Assembly: GCA_029204225.1 (NCBI GenBank) | Contig: CM055096.1 | Coordinates: 40,088,970 to 40,152,969 of the forward strand | DNA: 64,000 nucleotides | DNA from: Diphasiastrum complanatum | Lineage: Eukaryota > Streptophyta > Lycopodiopsida > Lycopodiales > Lycopodiaceae | Direction of reading: 5' to 3' | Shown: piece by piece, positions 47,600-58,959 of the stretch | Position numbering within the stretch: the first letter of the stretch is position 1 | Layout: each line of letters begins with the position of its first letter | The notes under the pieces: generated by a model | The model's database searches: none | What the model was told of the DNA's origin: nothing | The model's input: only the letters and a program-made list of their open reading frames with translations | Translations under genes and position numbers: made by a program

Positions 47600-49420
47600 A
47601 TGCATTTGTCTTTGATTCTTAATGTGTCTTCTTGTATTAACCAAGCTTTATAAACTTTTTTTAGTTTATCAAGGTCACTAACATGATGGTAATCAAATCT
47701 ATAAATTTCGACAACATATATTTGCTGAATTACATGCACTCTATTCTATGATTTGTAAAAGGGGGTCGGGGAACGGCCTTTGGCTGAGGGCGGTAGCCTG
47801 AGGCGGAAGGCGCTTTCGACAGTGGAAGGGTTGAGGAGGCGGACCTTCCCCAACTTGAAAACAATTTTTACATTGTTTTTACCTTTTTTCTTTCCCATGA
47901 AGTTTACATCTTTCGCGTAAAAGGTGCACATAAAAAAAGGTAAAAAAAAAATTATATGCACCTTGTGACACCTGGGCGCTAGAAGGTGCTCATTATAAAT
48001 AAATAAATAAATGTATGCATTTCGCATGAGGAGGAGGATGCATTCTATTTATTATAATGTAATTAGAAGTTAAACTTAGATTTTTTGAATTTGGAAATGG
48101 ATTTCTCACAATCATTTTCATTGGGAAATCCTACCATAAAAGATGTCAAGGTCCTAAGGCTGATCCACCCATTTTCAAAACAGGATGACCCAATGGAAAG
48201 GTTAGTGAGAAATTTCATTCTTTTATGTAAAGCCGGGATGGCCGATGTCACCCAAAATGGCAGGTGTGACATCCATCTACTTGTATGAAATTTTGTATGA
48301 AAGTCAAACCGCACTCAATAAGTCAAATCTTGTGGCATAAGCGAACCTCTGGTTTTTGAGAATTAAGACTCTCTCAAATACAGTGTCCATTGTCAATGAT
48401 AGGGAATCTTTTTTTTATTAGAATGTATTTTTTTATTTTCAGAACGTGCACCTGCAGGCTGGAACCAATAAATGAATCATGGATTCCAATAACAATCATT
48501 CAGTATTCCAAAAGTTTACAATAGTGTAAAACAACGTGTGTTAAACAAGTTGGTAATTGCGAGACCTTGCAATTCTAAATGTAGATTCTCAAAAGACTAA
48601 CTTTGTTTTTTTTTTCTTGGATGAAAGACTAACTTTGTTGCAAGTTGTAACATACAGTTATATCTTGAATTGCATGCTCAACGATAAACCACGTCTTCAT
48701 TGCTGTGCAGAATCGTATACGCTGAATTTGTGATGAGATACAGTATGAAATAAAGCGACTTAGCTCAACTTGATGTCGCATCATTAAAAATAAGCATGCT
48801 ATACCTGGCACGACGAAATCGTGCAAACAGAAAAGTAGCTGCGACTTCCAACTTTCAGTGTCAAAGTACAATAAACAAGTGACAAAACCTGTGGCTTTTG
48901 TCAAATCTTTGTCAAGACAAGATATAGAAGCTGATTGTAAAGTTCGACCTGAAAACTTGAGTGGGATCTAAGCGGACACTTTAGAGAGAGACTTGAAAAT
49001 CATTCACCTGATGCCTTGAGGTTGGAACATAAATATCTGTTTGGCATCATTGACTTTTTTATATATCAAAATTTCCAACTTGAACACAGAGATCAAAAAT
49101 ATAATCTAATTCCTCCTTAATATGAATGCCAACTAAGGAGCGCATCCCAATCCACCATGAATGGGTTGTCATCTGGATTCCATGGTGAGGATTTGGGCCC
49201 GCTCCAATGGCAGGACGCCAAATTGCAGCACTGTCCAAGCATGCACAAACCATCCCAATGCCTGCGAAACATCTGCACCCTATTTTGCACACAACTGAGA
49301 ACACAAAGGAAGGAGAATCAGTTTTTAATTTTATTAGGAAGAATACTTTTCTAGCTATGCTTATGTGAAAATTTCTCGGGCATGTCAAATCCAAAAAAGA
49401 AAGCGTGCTCGACCCTCCGG
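47600..49420. other. No supported gene
   Basis: Only short chance ORFs. A small GC-rich patch at 47760-47850 (words ggcggaaggcgc, cttccccaac) followed by repeated aaggtgca/tgcacctt words at 47915-47990 resembles the foldback at 54300-54570. No known domain is seen in the minus-strand ORF at 49059-49481, which begins in a ct tract. Confidence 0.4.
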
Positions 49421-49422
49421 CT

Positions 49423-49424
<2 letters not shown>

Positions 49425-49475
<51 letters not shown>
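49425..49475. repeat. (CT)n microsatellite, about 50 bp
   Basis: Uninterrupted ct repeats followed by attcacgatg. Confidence 0.97.
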
Positions 49476-49478
<3 letters not shown>

Positions 49479-50389
49479 CACGATGTTTTTTTTGTGTATG
49501 ATCCTTTTTCTCTTATTGACATATATTGAGTTTTTGTAGGCCCCTTGTATAGGTATATTGGCAAGTCTCTTGTTGAGCTACAATAGCAACGAGATGATAG
49601 GACTAGCAAGCTATTATATCCTTAGCATGGGTTGAAGAACACCCATTATTGTACATAATGTGTGTCATGAAAATCTGAAAAAGAAAATTTTACAATCATA
49701 ATTTTCAAGATTACGTCGATGATTCATTCTACCCCTAAGAGCTATAAAGTGCTTTTCAAATTCCATCCATAAGTCCTATGTATCTTGAAGATTCAATTCA
49801 TGAGGGTTAAGTATAATTTTCAGCTTTGCGGTAAGTTACTTTGATGATTTGCTAAATGTTGAGGAGTGATTCCTAAGTGAGTTTTAGCATTGATATGAGT
49901 TTTTATATTTCTTATTTCTTCTAAAATGCAATCCTTGTTTGTTATCTTTCAATGATTTAATTGCCTTGGATAGGTCAAAGGTTTTCGATATATCAATTAG
50001 CTTGTTAAAAATCCATCCATGAGTGAAGCTTACATCCAATTAAATTTGTAAAAAACAAGGTGATTAATGTATATCATGAGAAGCTTTGCCCAAGCTTTCA
50101 AATAGCTAAAAAATAAAATAAATAAAGCAACGATTGCATTTTAGAAAAATTAAAATTTTAGAAAAAATAAACTAATCTATATCTTAAAATGCACTTAAGA
50201 ATGACATACAAGCCTTTAACATATCATCACAATAAAAAACCTTCTTCCGACAAACTTGAAATTGAGGTCCCCATAAAATGCGTGAAGAAATTGTCACAAT
50301 AAATTACCTTCATGAGGAGGCTGGCTATCGGAAGTAGTGTCGGAAAAAGGTGTGTAGAAGATAGGTCGAAATCGAAAAGAAACGAACTC

Positions 50390-50830
50390 GAATGAAAAAT
50401 ATTCGAACGACAAAAAAGAAAACTTATCGTGCACAGCAGAATAAACTATCTTCCTTTTTCTTCATACATGACTACGCCTATCAATTTCGAACAAAACAAT
50501 AGTGATAGAAATCACGTTCGATCTTATAGTAACTAACTTTGAAATCATCAATACTACAGTGATTACGTAGCCAAACAATAATCCATTGAATTATCAGACA
50601 AATAATTTGTCGTGAATCACTAGACAAATAATTAGTCGCGAAGAACTACATAAACGCATACATTCTGAGACAAAGCTGAACGCAATACTCTGAGCGACTA
50701 AAATGAAAGTCTGAATTAAGCGCAATGTTGATTAACAATAAACGCAATAGCAATCTCTAACTCTAAGAAGTGAGCTAGAATGCTCAGGAGTGTTCAAGCT
50801 CACATGCTTGAGAGAGAGAGAGCTAACTAT
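50390..50830 (-). repeat. LTR fragment of the element H/C copia family
   Basis: Matches the LTR at 61422-62403 in order: catgactacgcctatcaa, aacaatagtgatagaaat, taactaactttgaaatc, tgattacgtagccaaaca, gagctagaatgctca. It stops near 50830 and is joined to unrelated DNA. No internal region is present. Confidence 0.85.
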
Positions 50831-51021
50831 TCAAATGCTTGCTGAACTTTTTCTTAATCCTGCACTAGATGCAGACCGACGGACATACCATCAACACATG
50901 TTGGTTAAATCCAAACATCCAATGTGTGCATTGTCACAAAAAGGGTCATGCAGCAATGAGATCACAGCAAGAACAATTGCTCATTGATCAAATGTAGATA
51001 TCAGATCAAAATGTGTTTCTC

Positions 51022-52760
51022 TCACTGCCCTTTATCCCCCTTATTTTTGCCATTGCTATTGAGCCCCTTTCTCGTGCTTTTCGGCATTCTACTACCCTCC
51101 GCTTGATTGCTCCAGTCCAATCCCCTTTGGGCCTGCTCACTCATCAGTTGTTTGTTGACGATGTCACATTTTTCTCCCTTCTCTCTAAACCGCATGTTCT
51201 TCATCTTCTTCATGTGTTCACTGAGTTCTGGTATTGCTCCTCTTCTCGTATGAACAAAGAAAAGTCTGAGCTTCATCTCCTCTCTACCCACTCCCCTACT
51301 TGGACCTCTAAACTTGGCATTACGGTCATGTCCCATGGCATCGTTACTCACCTGCTAGGCTCCCCTTTTGGTGTTAACATCACTCCTCGTCAGCGTTCTG
51401 ATTGGTTCCTCCAGTCCTTTGTCTCTAAGCTTTATCGTTGGACCGTTTCTTTCTTTCTTTCCTACGAGAGTCCTCATTGATCACCACATTCGGGTCACTT
51501 ACCTTATATTTTTCCCTTCCATATTCTCCACTTCTGCTTCTCTCCATTCCTCTTTGGGCAAGCTCCTCATGTGTTTCCTCTGGGCGGGGAAGCAGCCTCT
51601 GCTTCCTTGGTCTGTTTGTACAGCCTTGTCTTCGATGGGGAGCTAGGTATTCACGACCCAAACGTTAAAAATACCTCTTTGATTCTTCGTCGTCTTTCCT
51701 CCCTTGTAAATCTCTCCTAGCACTGGCATTTCCTCCTTCGGTACATGGCCGCTTCAGCTGTTGCTCCTCCCCTTTTGAAACTCTCTTCTTCCTTTCGCTT
51801 TCTTCTTTTTTGGGGGCTCCTTCAAAGTTTAAGGGACCGTTTATCCTTCAAAATTTGGCCTTTTCCATCCTTGATTTCCATCACATTCTTTCTTGACTAA
51901 CCCTTAATTCATTCTCCCGTGACTTCCTCCCTCTTTTCCCTTGCCTCCTCTCCTCGTTTTGCTCATCACCCCCATCTTTCTCTTTCTCTGGCCCGCAAGT
52001 CCTTCTCCTGCTATTGAGGGGTGGGAGCCTCTGCTTTCTAGCTCCTCCCTAGGATACCAAGCCTCTCACCTTTGTCACTTTCCTTCCCTTTTTCATGTCA
52101 ACTTCCTCAATAGCTCTTGCTCGCATTCTGACTCACCTGCCTTGCGGCGTAAATGACTTAAGACTGCTTCCTCTCTTCCGATTGCAAAGCTCAGGTATCT
52201 AGCCTATAGTATTCTTACTAATTCTCTCTCTCTTTTGGCTAAGTGGCCTATTTTTTTTTGTCACATGTGCCCGCTCTGCCACCTGGAAGAAGAGTCTGTA
52301 CAAGATATGTCTTTCCATTGTCGTCGAGACTTATGGTTGGAAGTTCACCACCTTCTTAGTTTGTTATGCTCTTCCTCCCTTCGCGGCTGATACTATCTTT
52401 ATGGGGGACCCTACGATTCAACGTTCTTTACTTCATTTGATCTGGCATCTTTGCAGGCTTTTTGTTTTATGGCTCATATTGCTGATGCGTAACAGGCAGG
52501 TGTTTTTGATGGCTCCTCTTCTCCTCTATCGGCTTCGACCTATGTACGGCTTGCTATATATTTTTCTTTTGTTGTTTAGTTATTATGGACTGCCTCCCTG
52601 CGTGGTGTGTTGAAAGTCTGTTGCATTTTTTTTTTGGGCTTACTGACCCTTTTATGGAAAACTGGCTTCCGATATGGCCTTTTGTGCCGTGTATAAACTT
52701 TTTTGTACTTGTACATTTGCGAAAATACAATAATATACTTAACCTTTGCAAAAACAACAT
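51022..52760 (+). pseudogene. LINE reverse transcriptase C-part and 3' end (5'-truncated)
   Basis: Starts within the RT at PLIFAIAIEPLSRAFRHST and continues to the catalytic FVDD (HQLFVDDVTFFSLLSKPHVL; canonical plant LINEs have FADD), then MNKEKSEL. After 51480 several frameshifts follow. Around 52262-52330 a zinc-binding tail is visible (CPLCHLEEESVQDMSFHC), the zf-RVT module usual at the end of plant LINE ORF2. The element ends in T-rich and aaaatacaataata sequence at 52690-52740. Truncation at the 5' side is the normal outcome of target-primed insertion. Its end lies about 300 bp before the glutamate-receptor exon. Confidence 0.85.
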
Positions 52761-53066
52761 GTTGATTCATTTTTATGTAAAATTTGAATACACAACCCAA
52801 ACTCAATCTCCATAGTTTATTCCCTTTCTTATGTAGCATTTGAGTACACCACCCAAACTCAGTCTCATCCGTTGAATCATTAATTCATGTAACATTTGAG
52901 TACCCGCTATGAAGCCTCATAATTTGAAGCTGTAATAACTATGCTCCCCTCTCTCTCGACCTACATCTCTCCCCTTTTCTCCTGCCATGCCATGCATATG
53001 GTTGGATCTGACTGCCTTGCTGCTGCCCTATGCTGCTTTTGCCCACGCGCTTGTGTGCACCTATCC

Positions 53067-53331
53067 ATGTTGCAGGCTCCACAGATTAGAGTCTTGATCT
53101 TCCTGTCGTTGTTGTGTGCGATTGGTGGAGTACAAAGGATCGTTGCTGATCATGCCGCCAGTCCTGCCACCCTCAAGATCGGGGCGCTGTTGGCTCCTCA
53201 TTCCACCATTGGCAAGGAGGCTAAGCGGAGTCTGGAGCTTGCTGTAAAGCATGTCAACGCTAACAGAAGAGTGCTCAATGGTAAGACTTTGGAGCTTCTG
53301 TGGGGTGACACGAATTGCAGCGCTTCAGCCG
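53067..53331 (+). CDS. Glutamate receptor-like protein, first exon
   Basis: The ATG at 53067 gives MLQAPQIRVLIFLSLLCAIG, a signal peptide, then ATLKIGALLAPHSTIGKEAK, SLELAVKHVNANRRVLNGKT and LLWGDTNCSASAG. This is the start of the amino-terminal ligand-binding (periplasmic-binding-like) domain of plant GLRs, which form amino-acid-gated calcium-permeable channels in the plasma membrane. The exon ends at a good donor (ccg/gtacaa, 53331/53332), a normal place for the first GLR intron. Reading further upstream (52941) is open but not conserved. No later exon is visible to 64000, so either the intron is very long or this is an orphan exon. No damage is seen within the exon. Confidence 0.75.
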
Positions 53332-54300
53332 GTACAAATTACTTTCTCGCTGTTTCTCAAATAACTTTACTGCAAAGCTACACCAAAGAACTTTACTGAA
53401 AAGCTATATGAAAGAACTTTTTTGAAAAGCTACATGGGAGAAAGTTAGAGACAGCGCCTTCTAATAATAGGAAGACATAGTCATCCAGGCAATTGTTTCT
53501 TCAAGATGCAAGTACCCTTTGTAAATAGCTGAGTTGAGGAGAGCTTTCAAGGACGATTTCACAAGTATATTGTAACACTGATTACAGCGTAGAATATAAG
53601 TTTCCGTCGATCACTTCAAGGTAGCGCAAACAATGGATATTGATGGCTTTAAGATCAACGGTGAAAAGTTTTTCAGGATGCATGCGTTTTGTTGGAAACA
53701 CAATCCTTGTGGAATGTGCTCTTCATATTTTGAAAGAACAGTATTGGATGCCTAGGCGTGGAAAATTGGCATTCTGTTAGATCAGATGCTCCAATTACAG
53801 CTAATTGGCAACTCTTAAATATGCGGGCCGGGCCCGGGCCACAGGAACATATGTGCTAGGGATCTCTGAACTGTTATATGTACATTGTAAACACGAAGCT
53901 TCAATTATCAGCGTCCTGTTTTGAAGTAATTGCTATGAATTCTACTGAATTCTACAATTTATAATAAATCTTAATATCAAGCTGCCATTATATAGATAAT
54001 TCTCCTGCAGTTGCTTTAACCACCTCAATCCAGTCAAGAAATAAAACTATTCCATTGTAATGGCATAAGGCCATCATATTGGATATTAGAAAATTAGGGA
54101 GCGTCAGTTATGGGAGCAAATTATGTCGGACCGACCCTATGTTCCAAGGTTCAGAATCAAAGCATTTGAGACTTCATCACTCATATGTGCAAAGGGCCAA
54201 TTTGCCATTATTTCCATCCTTTGGCTCACTACGGGTCCTTTACGCTTCTGGTTTCGGGATAGAGTCTGAACACGGAGTTTCAATTATCAGCGTCCTCTTC
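53332..54300. other. Putative intron with small direct repeats
   Basis: The unit aaagaactttactgaaaagctaca recurs three times with changes at 53365-53440. The words acacg.ag.ttcaattatcagcgtcct occur at about 53891-53917 and again at 54271-54297. No GLR exon was recognised. Confidence 0.5.
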
Positions 54301-54570
54301 CGAAGGTCAGCCTCCAAGGCCCTTCCGCTCCGGAAGGCTGTGCGGCCGAGGGCAGAGGCCCGAGGGCTCCGAGGCCGCACAGCCTTCCGTGGGCAGAAGG
54401 GCCTCGGAGCCGGCCCTGCCCTTACGTGAAATCTGTTTTCACATTTTTTTTCTGTGTGTTTTTTGAGGTAAAAATTTTTTTTACACACCTTCCGAGCAGA
54501 AGGTGCGTGCAAAAAAACGTTAATATTTTTTACGTGCACCTTCTGAAGTCCGGTGCGTGTAAAAAAAATT
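54301..54570. repeat. GC-rich foldback with nested inverted repeats
   Basis: cggaaggctgtgcggcc (54331-54347) is the exact reverse complement of ggccgcacagccttccg (54373-54389), loop 25 nt. A second pair, aaggcccttc near 54316 and gaagggcct near 54397, flanks it. Beyond it, acaccttccgagcagaaggtgc and aaaaattttttt/tttttttacacacc words repeat. The core is strongly GC-rich in AT-rich surroundings. No ORF is convincing. Confidence 0.85.
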
Positions 54571-55129
54571 TGTCAAACAAAAATTTGCCCCACAGATTAC
54601 GTTTTGTGAGGCACTCAGTTTTCTTTGTAAAAATTTGAAAACTGATTTTACGCTAAAAATATGTCATAGTCATTAGTGTAGCTACTTTGACATGTTTGAC
54701 CACACCACTTTGGAATGTGCGCATTTTTGTGCAAAGCACCTAGAGTGGAGCTACTTGACATCAATATTTCAACTACACAATGGCATTGTTCCTAAGTTGA
54801 GAATCTTTGGAACAAAGGAGCCATAGCTCTATTCTAATTATTTGAGATTGACAAATCACAAATCACCACTTGATCATCTAGGAGAGAATAGTATGTCAAG
54901 GTGATGATTCTTAGAAATGTGAGTAGTTTTTTGTCTCTTTATATTTTCTCTTCAGTTGTAGGTATAGTTGGCAGTTGATGGTGATTGGGTGTGTTTGAAA
55001 TTTTCAAAGGACTCCAAAGGAATGTGTGTTTGGCTTACTAAAATTAACTCCTAAAAGGATTCATCTGCATGTTGTTTTTCATGTAAACTGACTCAAGAAA
55101 AATTTATGTGAAAAGGACCATCTTGATTT

Positions 55130-55315
55130 CGAGATCAATTGGACTTGTTCAAAGAATCATGTAATGGGATTGATTTTGAACTTAACTGGAGCTACTCAAC
55201 ATACGACCAATTATCGTGAGATTTTCCAATCCTATATGCCTTACAGCACAAAGAAGTATGTTCATCTTGGTGATGATAGTACTCACACTATCGAAGGTGA
55301 AGGTACTGTCTAGAA
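55130..55315 (+). pseudogene. Copia protease fragment
   Basis: Codons read LTGATQHTTNYREIFQSYMP, then KKYVHLGDDSTHTIEGEGTV and a stop. This is the copia protease box and following linker (usual form DSGATQHM.. and V.LGD.S...I.G.G.V). The catalytic Asp of DSG is replaced (LTG), so it is inactive. It belongs to a different copia lineage from A-F. Confidence 0.8.
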
Positions 55316-55839
55316 GAACTTTTCTAAATTTTAGTTCTAAAGACAAAACTTGATTAATTGGGAAAGCATGTCATGATTGCTAGGGTATGTGCTGACAATT
55401 TAGACAAGTCAGCTAACTTCATAGAGGGCAGACAACCTATAAAGACCAACAAAAAAGCTACTAAGATGAGGACAAGATCAATGCACAAAGAGACTAGTGA
55501 GAGCCAAACCACCCATCCAACTAAGATGTCTCTAAACACCTCACCCCGAGCCATGGTAAGTGAACACTAAGGAGAGAAGGGAAACTAGCAAGCAAGCCAA
55601 AACTTAGAGTGGAGAGTGTGTCCCTACCCATATACCTAGGGGTAAGAAGTTTATGCATGCATCCATGCAACCTCCCATGTAGTCCATCTAAACATAGGTC
55701 ACATATCCCATGCTTTCCTCATGCATACAACCGTCACAAGCCATGCACTGTTCCACACATCTTCATAGGAGTGTCCGGGTCCTCTCAAGGTTATTAGTTA
55801 CAAATTGGCCTTGACATGGAACTAAATCGAGCACATGTG

Positions 55840-56002
55840 AACAGTACGAATTCAGTCCCTGATCAAGTTTGATCCATAAATTTCCATACAAACATCCGAT
55901 TTCTACTTGGCCCTCCAATACTAGCTTTTTAGATCAAAAACTTGTTAATTTGGGATTGTACACAAGATTAATGATTGACTCTTGTACCTCGCTCTGGTAC
56001 CA
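55840..56002 (-). other. Leader and primer-binding site beside an isolated LTR
   Basis: The minus strand reads TGGTACCAGAGCGAGG next to the LTR at 56003, a one-base variant of the initiator-tRNA-Met site. The following bases resemble the leader of element B (words aaaacttg, ttctacttggccctccaatactagctttt). Confidence 0.75.
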
Positions 56003-56585
56003 TGTCAAAGTAAAGTACTTTGGACCTTAAATGAGTGCATTAATGCCTCACAAGTGATTGATTGATTGATCATAAAATAAATAAAAACTAGACAATAGAT
56101 TTTGAGATCTAGATCAACAATTTAGCATGAATCAATCAAGAGCAATCTATAATCGTCAATCAAAAGCAAAGTATAGCACACACGTGTGGAACAGTACTCA
56201 ATATGGCCTGTAGACTAAAAATAAATTGAAACACACTTTGTTCTTACTTAGATCCAAAAATCATTAAAGTACATAGTGTAGAACTCAAGTTTTGCCAATG
56301 AGCTCTCGAAAATATTCTAAGTGTTCATCACTATGGAGGATTGGATACATAGAAAAGCCTCTTCCTCTCTAAAGTTAGGTGAATTTCTAGCATGTAATAA
56401 GGAAGTTTATTTGGCTTTAGGAATCACTCCCAAATTAACTTGACCCACTTTCTAGACTCGATCTAACCTACTCTAGAATAGGTTTCCCACGTGGCTCCAT
56501 GGCCTCGCACATGTGGGACCCACTTATGTACATAATTTACATTATTTGACATAGCTAGATCTGCCCACATAGGCAATTTTTCACA
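56003..56585 (-). repeat. Isolated LTR related to element B
   Basis: 583 bp, tgtcaaagtaaagtac..gcaatttttcaca on the plus strand. It contains acacacgtgtgg near 56182 and a block matching the element B LTR (ccaatgagctc, catgtaataaggaagtt, cccacgtggc, atgtgggacccactt). The internal part of the element and the second LTR are missing. Confidence 0.85.
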
Positions 56586-57770
56586 ATATAGAGTATAATA
56601 TGTAGCAGAATACCACCGACGTAAGCAAAACTCTTTATACACAAAAACAATTTACTTTACGAAAAATGTATGTGACATCCGTAGCCCTGAATAAACACTG
56701 GAGTAAACTCAACTCAATTAATAGGTAAAACATTATTCACTAATAATAATTAAGTACTTGTTTATGATCTGCCAATAAAAAATAGTTAGATTTTTATGTT
56801 CATCAATTACAATTCTCTAGAATTCAAAACCATACTTAACCATTATGAGTATATCCTAAATTTTGCTGAATTCCAAAAAATTCAATTACCATTCTTGGAA
56901 CCATTATGATTCAGTATCCAATTGAGCTCTCTAGGATACAATCACTAATGAATTGAGTCTATTCTCAACTAGAAAAAACTCTACCAAGAATTTCGTATAT
57001 CTCATGCGCATAATTTTTTACTGATGAATCCAAATGACTCACAAATCATGCGTCTCACAAGCAATATAGCTTAAAAAAAACATTTTCCAGTGAATTTTCT
57101 TCACATTGTTCATTTCACCAACTAACTTTCCATAGGAGTAAACCAACTACTCAAGTTAATTGCTAATGATTCAAAAATCTCAAATGTCCAAGTGCAGATC
57201 TTAATTGTTCTAGTACACACCACATTTAGATCCTAATCCAAATCATTTTTAAGTTCACAAGTAAATCTTTCATAAAAAAATTTGCTAACTCTGCAATTAG
57301 TAATTGTCCATCACAACACTTGATCATATGTCTATGTTCAACAATTAGGCTAAGTGCACCAAATAACCCTAGCAACCAGGATTACATAGTAGATCCAAAC
57401 AAGATTAATCGTGCACAAATGAGAACAATCTCACTACGACCCAATACATACACATATGTCCTTATCTGGCAGATTCTTCCAAAATCCGCATACGTTACTC
57501 TCATATCTCACTGAGAATCTTGCAACTTAGCTACTAATGAATTTTATTCTTCATGAGTAAATAACATATCTGGGAAATCTCTGAGACAGAACACATTCTC
57601 TCTCACGAGTTTTTCAACCCAATCTTACCTCTTATCACCAAATTTCTCCCACTTAATCAACATTTTCATTGATCCTAGCATCCAATCTAAAATTAGATTG
57701 ATCCAATACAGACATTCCTTTATCAAACTTACTCCTATCCCAAAACTCTCAGTACTAACTTATAATGAAT
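56586..57770. other. No supported gene
   Basis: AT-rich DNA with no ORF above about 65 codons and no recognised repeat. A possible old LTR or leader, but no boundary could be placed. Confidence 0.4.
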
Positions 57771-57779
57771 TCTGCGATA

Positions 57780-58290
57780 TACTCTAATTCAGTGGAAGAT
57801 AGATCTATTGAAGATTGCTTGCGACTGTTCCAAGAAAAGGAAGAATGTAAATTTGGAAGTGGATTTACGAGTGTCTACATCTCCTGCCCAACTTGCATGT
57901 GTGTAACCACTGAGTAAATTGAGTTTGTCGTTGCCGAATGCTCCATAACAAATGCAAAAGTCCATAGTAGCTCAAAGATATCTCATGACTCTGATAAGAG
58001 CCTTCCAATGTGTTACACCAAGATTAGTCATAAACTGATTGAGAGAGCTAACTGCAAAAGCTATTTCTGGCCTGGTACAGATCATGGCGTAGAGATCCTA
58101 TAATAGAATGGTAAGGATACTCACGTATCTGCTGCTTCTCATGAATTGTTTGGAGACACTGGTCCTTTGACAATTTGAGACCTGGTTCCATTGGTGAGAG
58201 AGTTAACTTGCAATTAATCAAATTATGTCTTACTAACATGTTGTAGATGTACCTTTGTTGTGTAATGTAGACCAACTTCTATTTTCTGTG
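57780..58290 (-). pseudogene. Element H late RT/RNase H fragment
   Basis: Reads VYITQQRYIYNMLVRHNLIN, MEPGLKLSKDQC, then YPYHSIIGSLRHDLYQARNS and, in a shifted frame, further similarity to element C down to LGRRCRHS. No catalytic residues of RT are included. Confidence 0.8.
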
Positions 58291-58423
58291 GACTCAAAAA
58301 GTTACGTTACGTAGATTTCAAATTTGAGTGTTTTGATTGGTCCATGTGTAAGAAAAATTTGTGAAAAAATATAAAAAAAAATCTTTACAAAGGGTCTTTT
58401 TTAGATTTAGAACTCTTCTAATG
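58288..58423. mobile_element. Half MITE (third copy, one end only)
   Basis: 136 bp corresponding to one end and the central gttacgttacgtagattt part of MITE-1/2, ending ..actcttctaatg. The other half is missing together with roughly 60 codons of RT. It abuts the RT codons for VTLYMD, that is, the YVDD box. Confidence 0.85.
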
Positions 58424-58957
58424 ATCCATGTATAAAGTGACAATGATAAAAGACTGTTGCACTGCTTTGAAGTAAACATTTGAATCTAAAGAGCTAGGTG
58501 TGTAGTCGTGATCAATAAGAAAAGTATTGATCCTTTGAAACCATGCTCGAGCAGATTACTTCAAGCCATAAAGTGCCTTATGGAGTTTACACACATGAAT
58601 GTGTTTCCCCTCGATAATATAACCTTCGGGTTGCACCATGTAAATGTCTTCTTCAATAACTCCATTGAGATATGTTGTCTGTACATCCATTTGATGTATT
58701 CCCAAATCTGCTGCAGCGGCAAATGATAGCAAAAGTCGAATAGAATTGACTACTGGACTGAAGGTCTCAGTGTAATCGGCATTGTATATCTGAGAAAATC
58801 CTCTGGCGACAAGTCGTGTCTTTCTCCTGTTGATGCTTCCATCTGCATTGTACTTGACTTTGAAAATCCATTTACGATCAACCACGTTTCTACTAGCAAG
58901 TAATTCGACAATTGTCCATGTATGGTTCTTGATAAGAGATGAATACTCTTTATCCAT
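58424..58957 (-). pseudogene. Element H reverse transcriptase N-terminal half
   Basis: Copia RT: HTWTIVELLASRNVVDRKWI, FKVKYNADGSINRRKTRLVA, MDVQTTYLNGVIEEDIYM, then, past a stop and frame change, VYFKAVQQSFIIVTLYMD, where the MITE begins. The YVDD box is cut by the insertion. Confidence 0.88.
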
Positions 58958-58959
58958 AG

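Noticed and set aside
49059-49400. Possible conserved plant gene in the minus ORF at 49059-49481
   Set aside because: The sequence has a protein-like appearance in places on both strands, but no motif could be matched and the start lies in a CT tract.
50790-50987. Possible retroviral-type zinc knuckle (C..CHKKGHAA) near 50925
   Set aside because: The final Cys is missing, no gag-like context surrounds it, and it lies at the edge of an LTR fragment; chance is likely.
54079-54539. Arg/Ala/Pro-rich ORFs on both strands
   Set aside because: They only reflect the GC-rich foldback read in two directions; no domain is seen.
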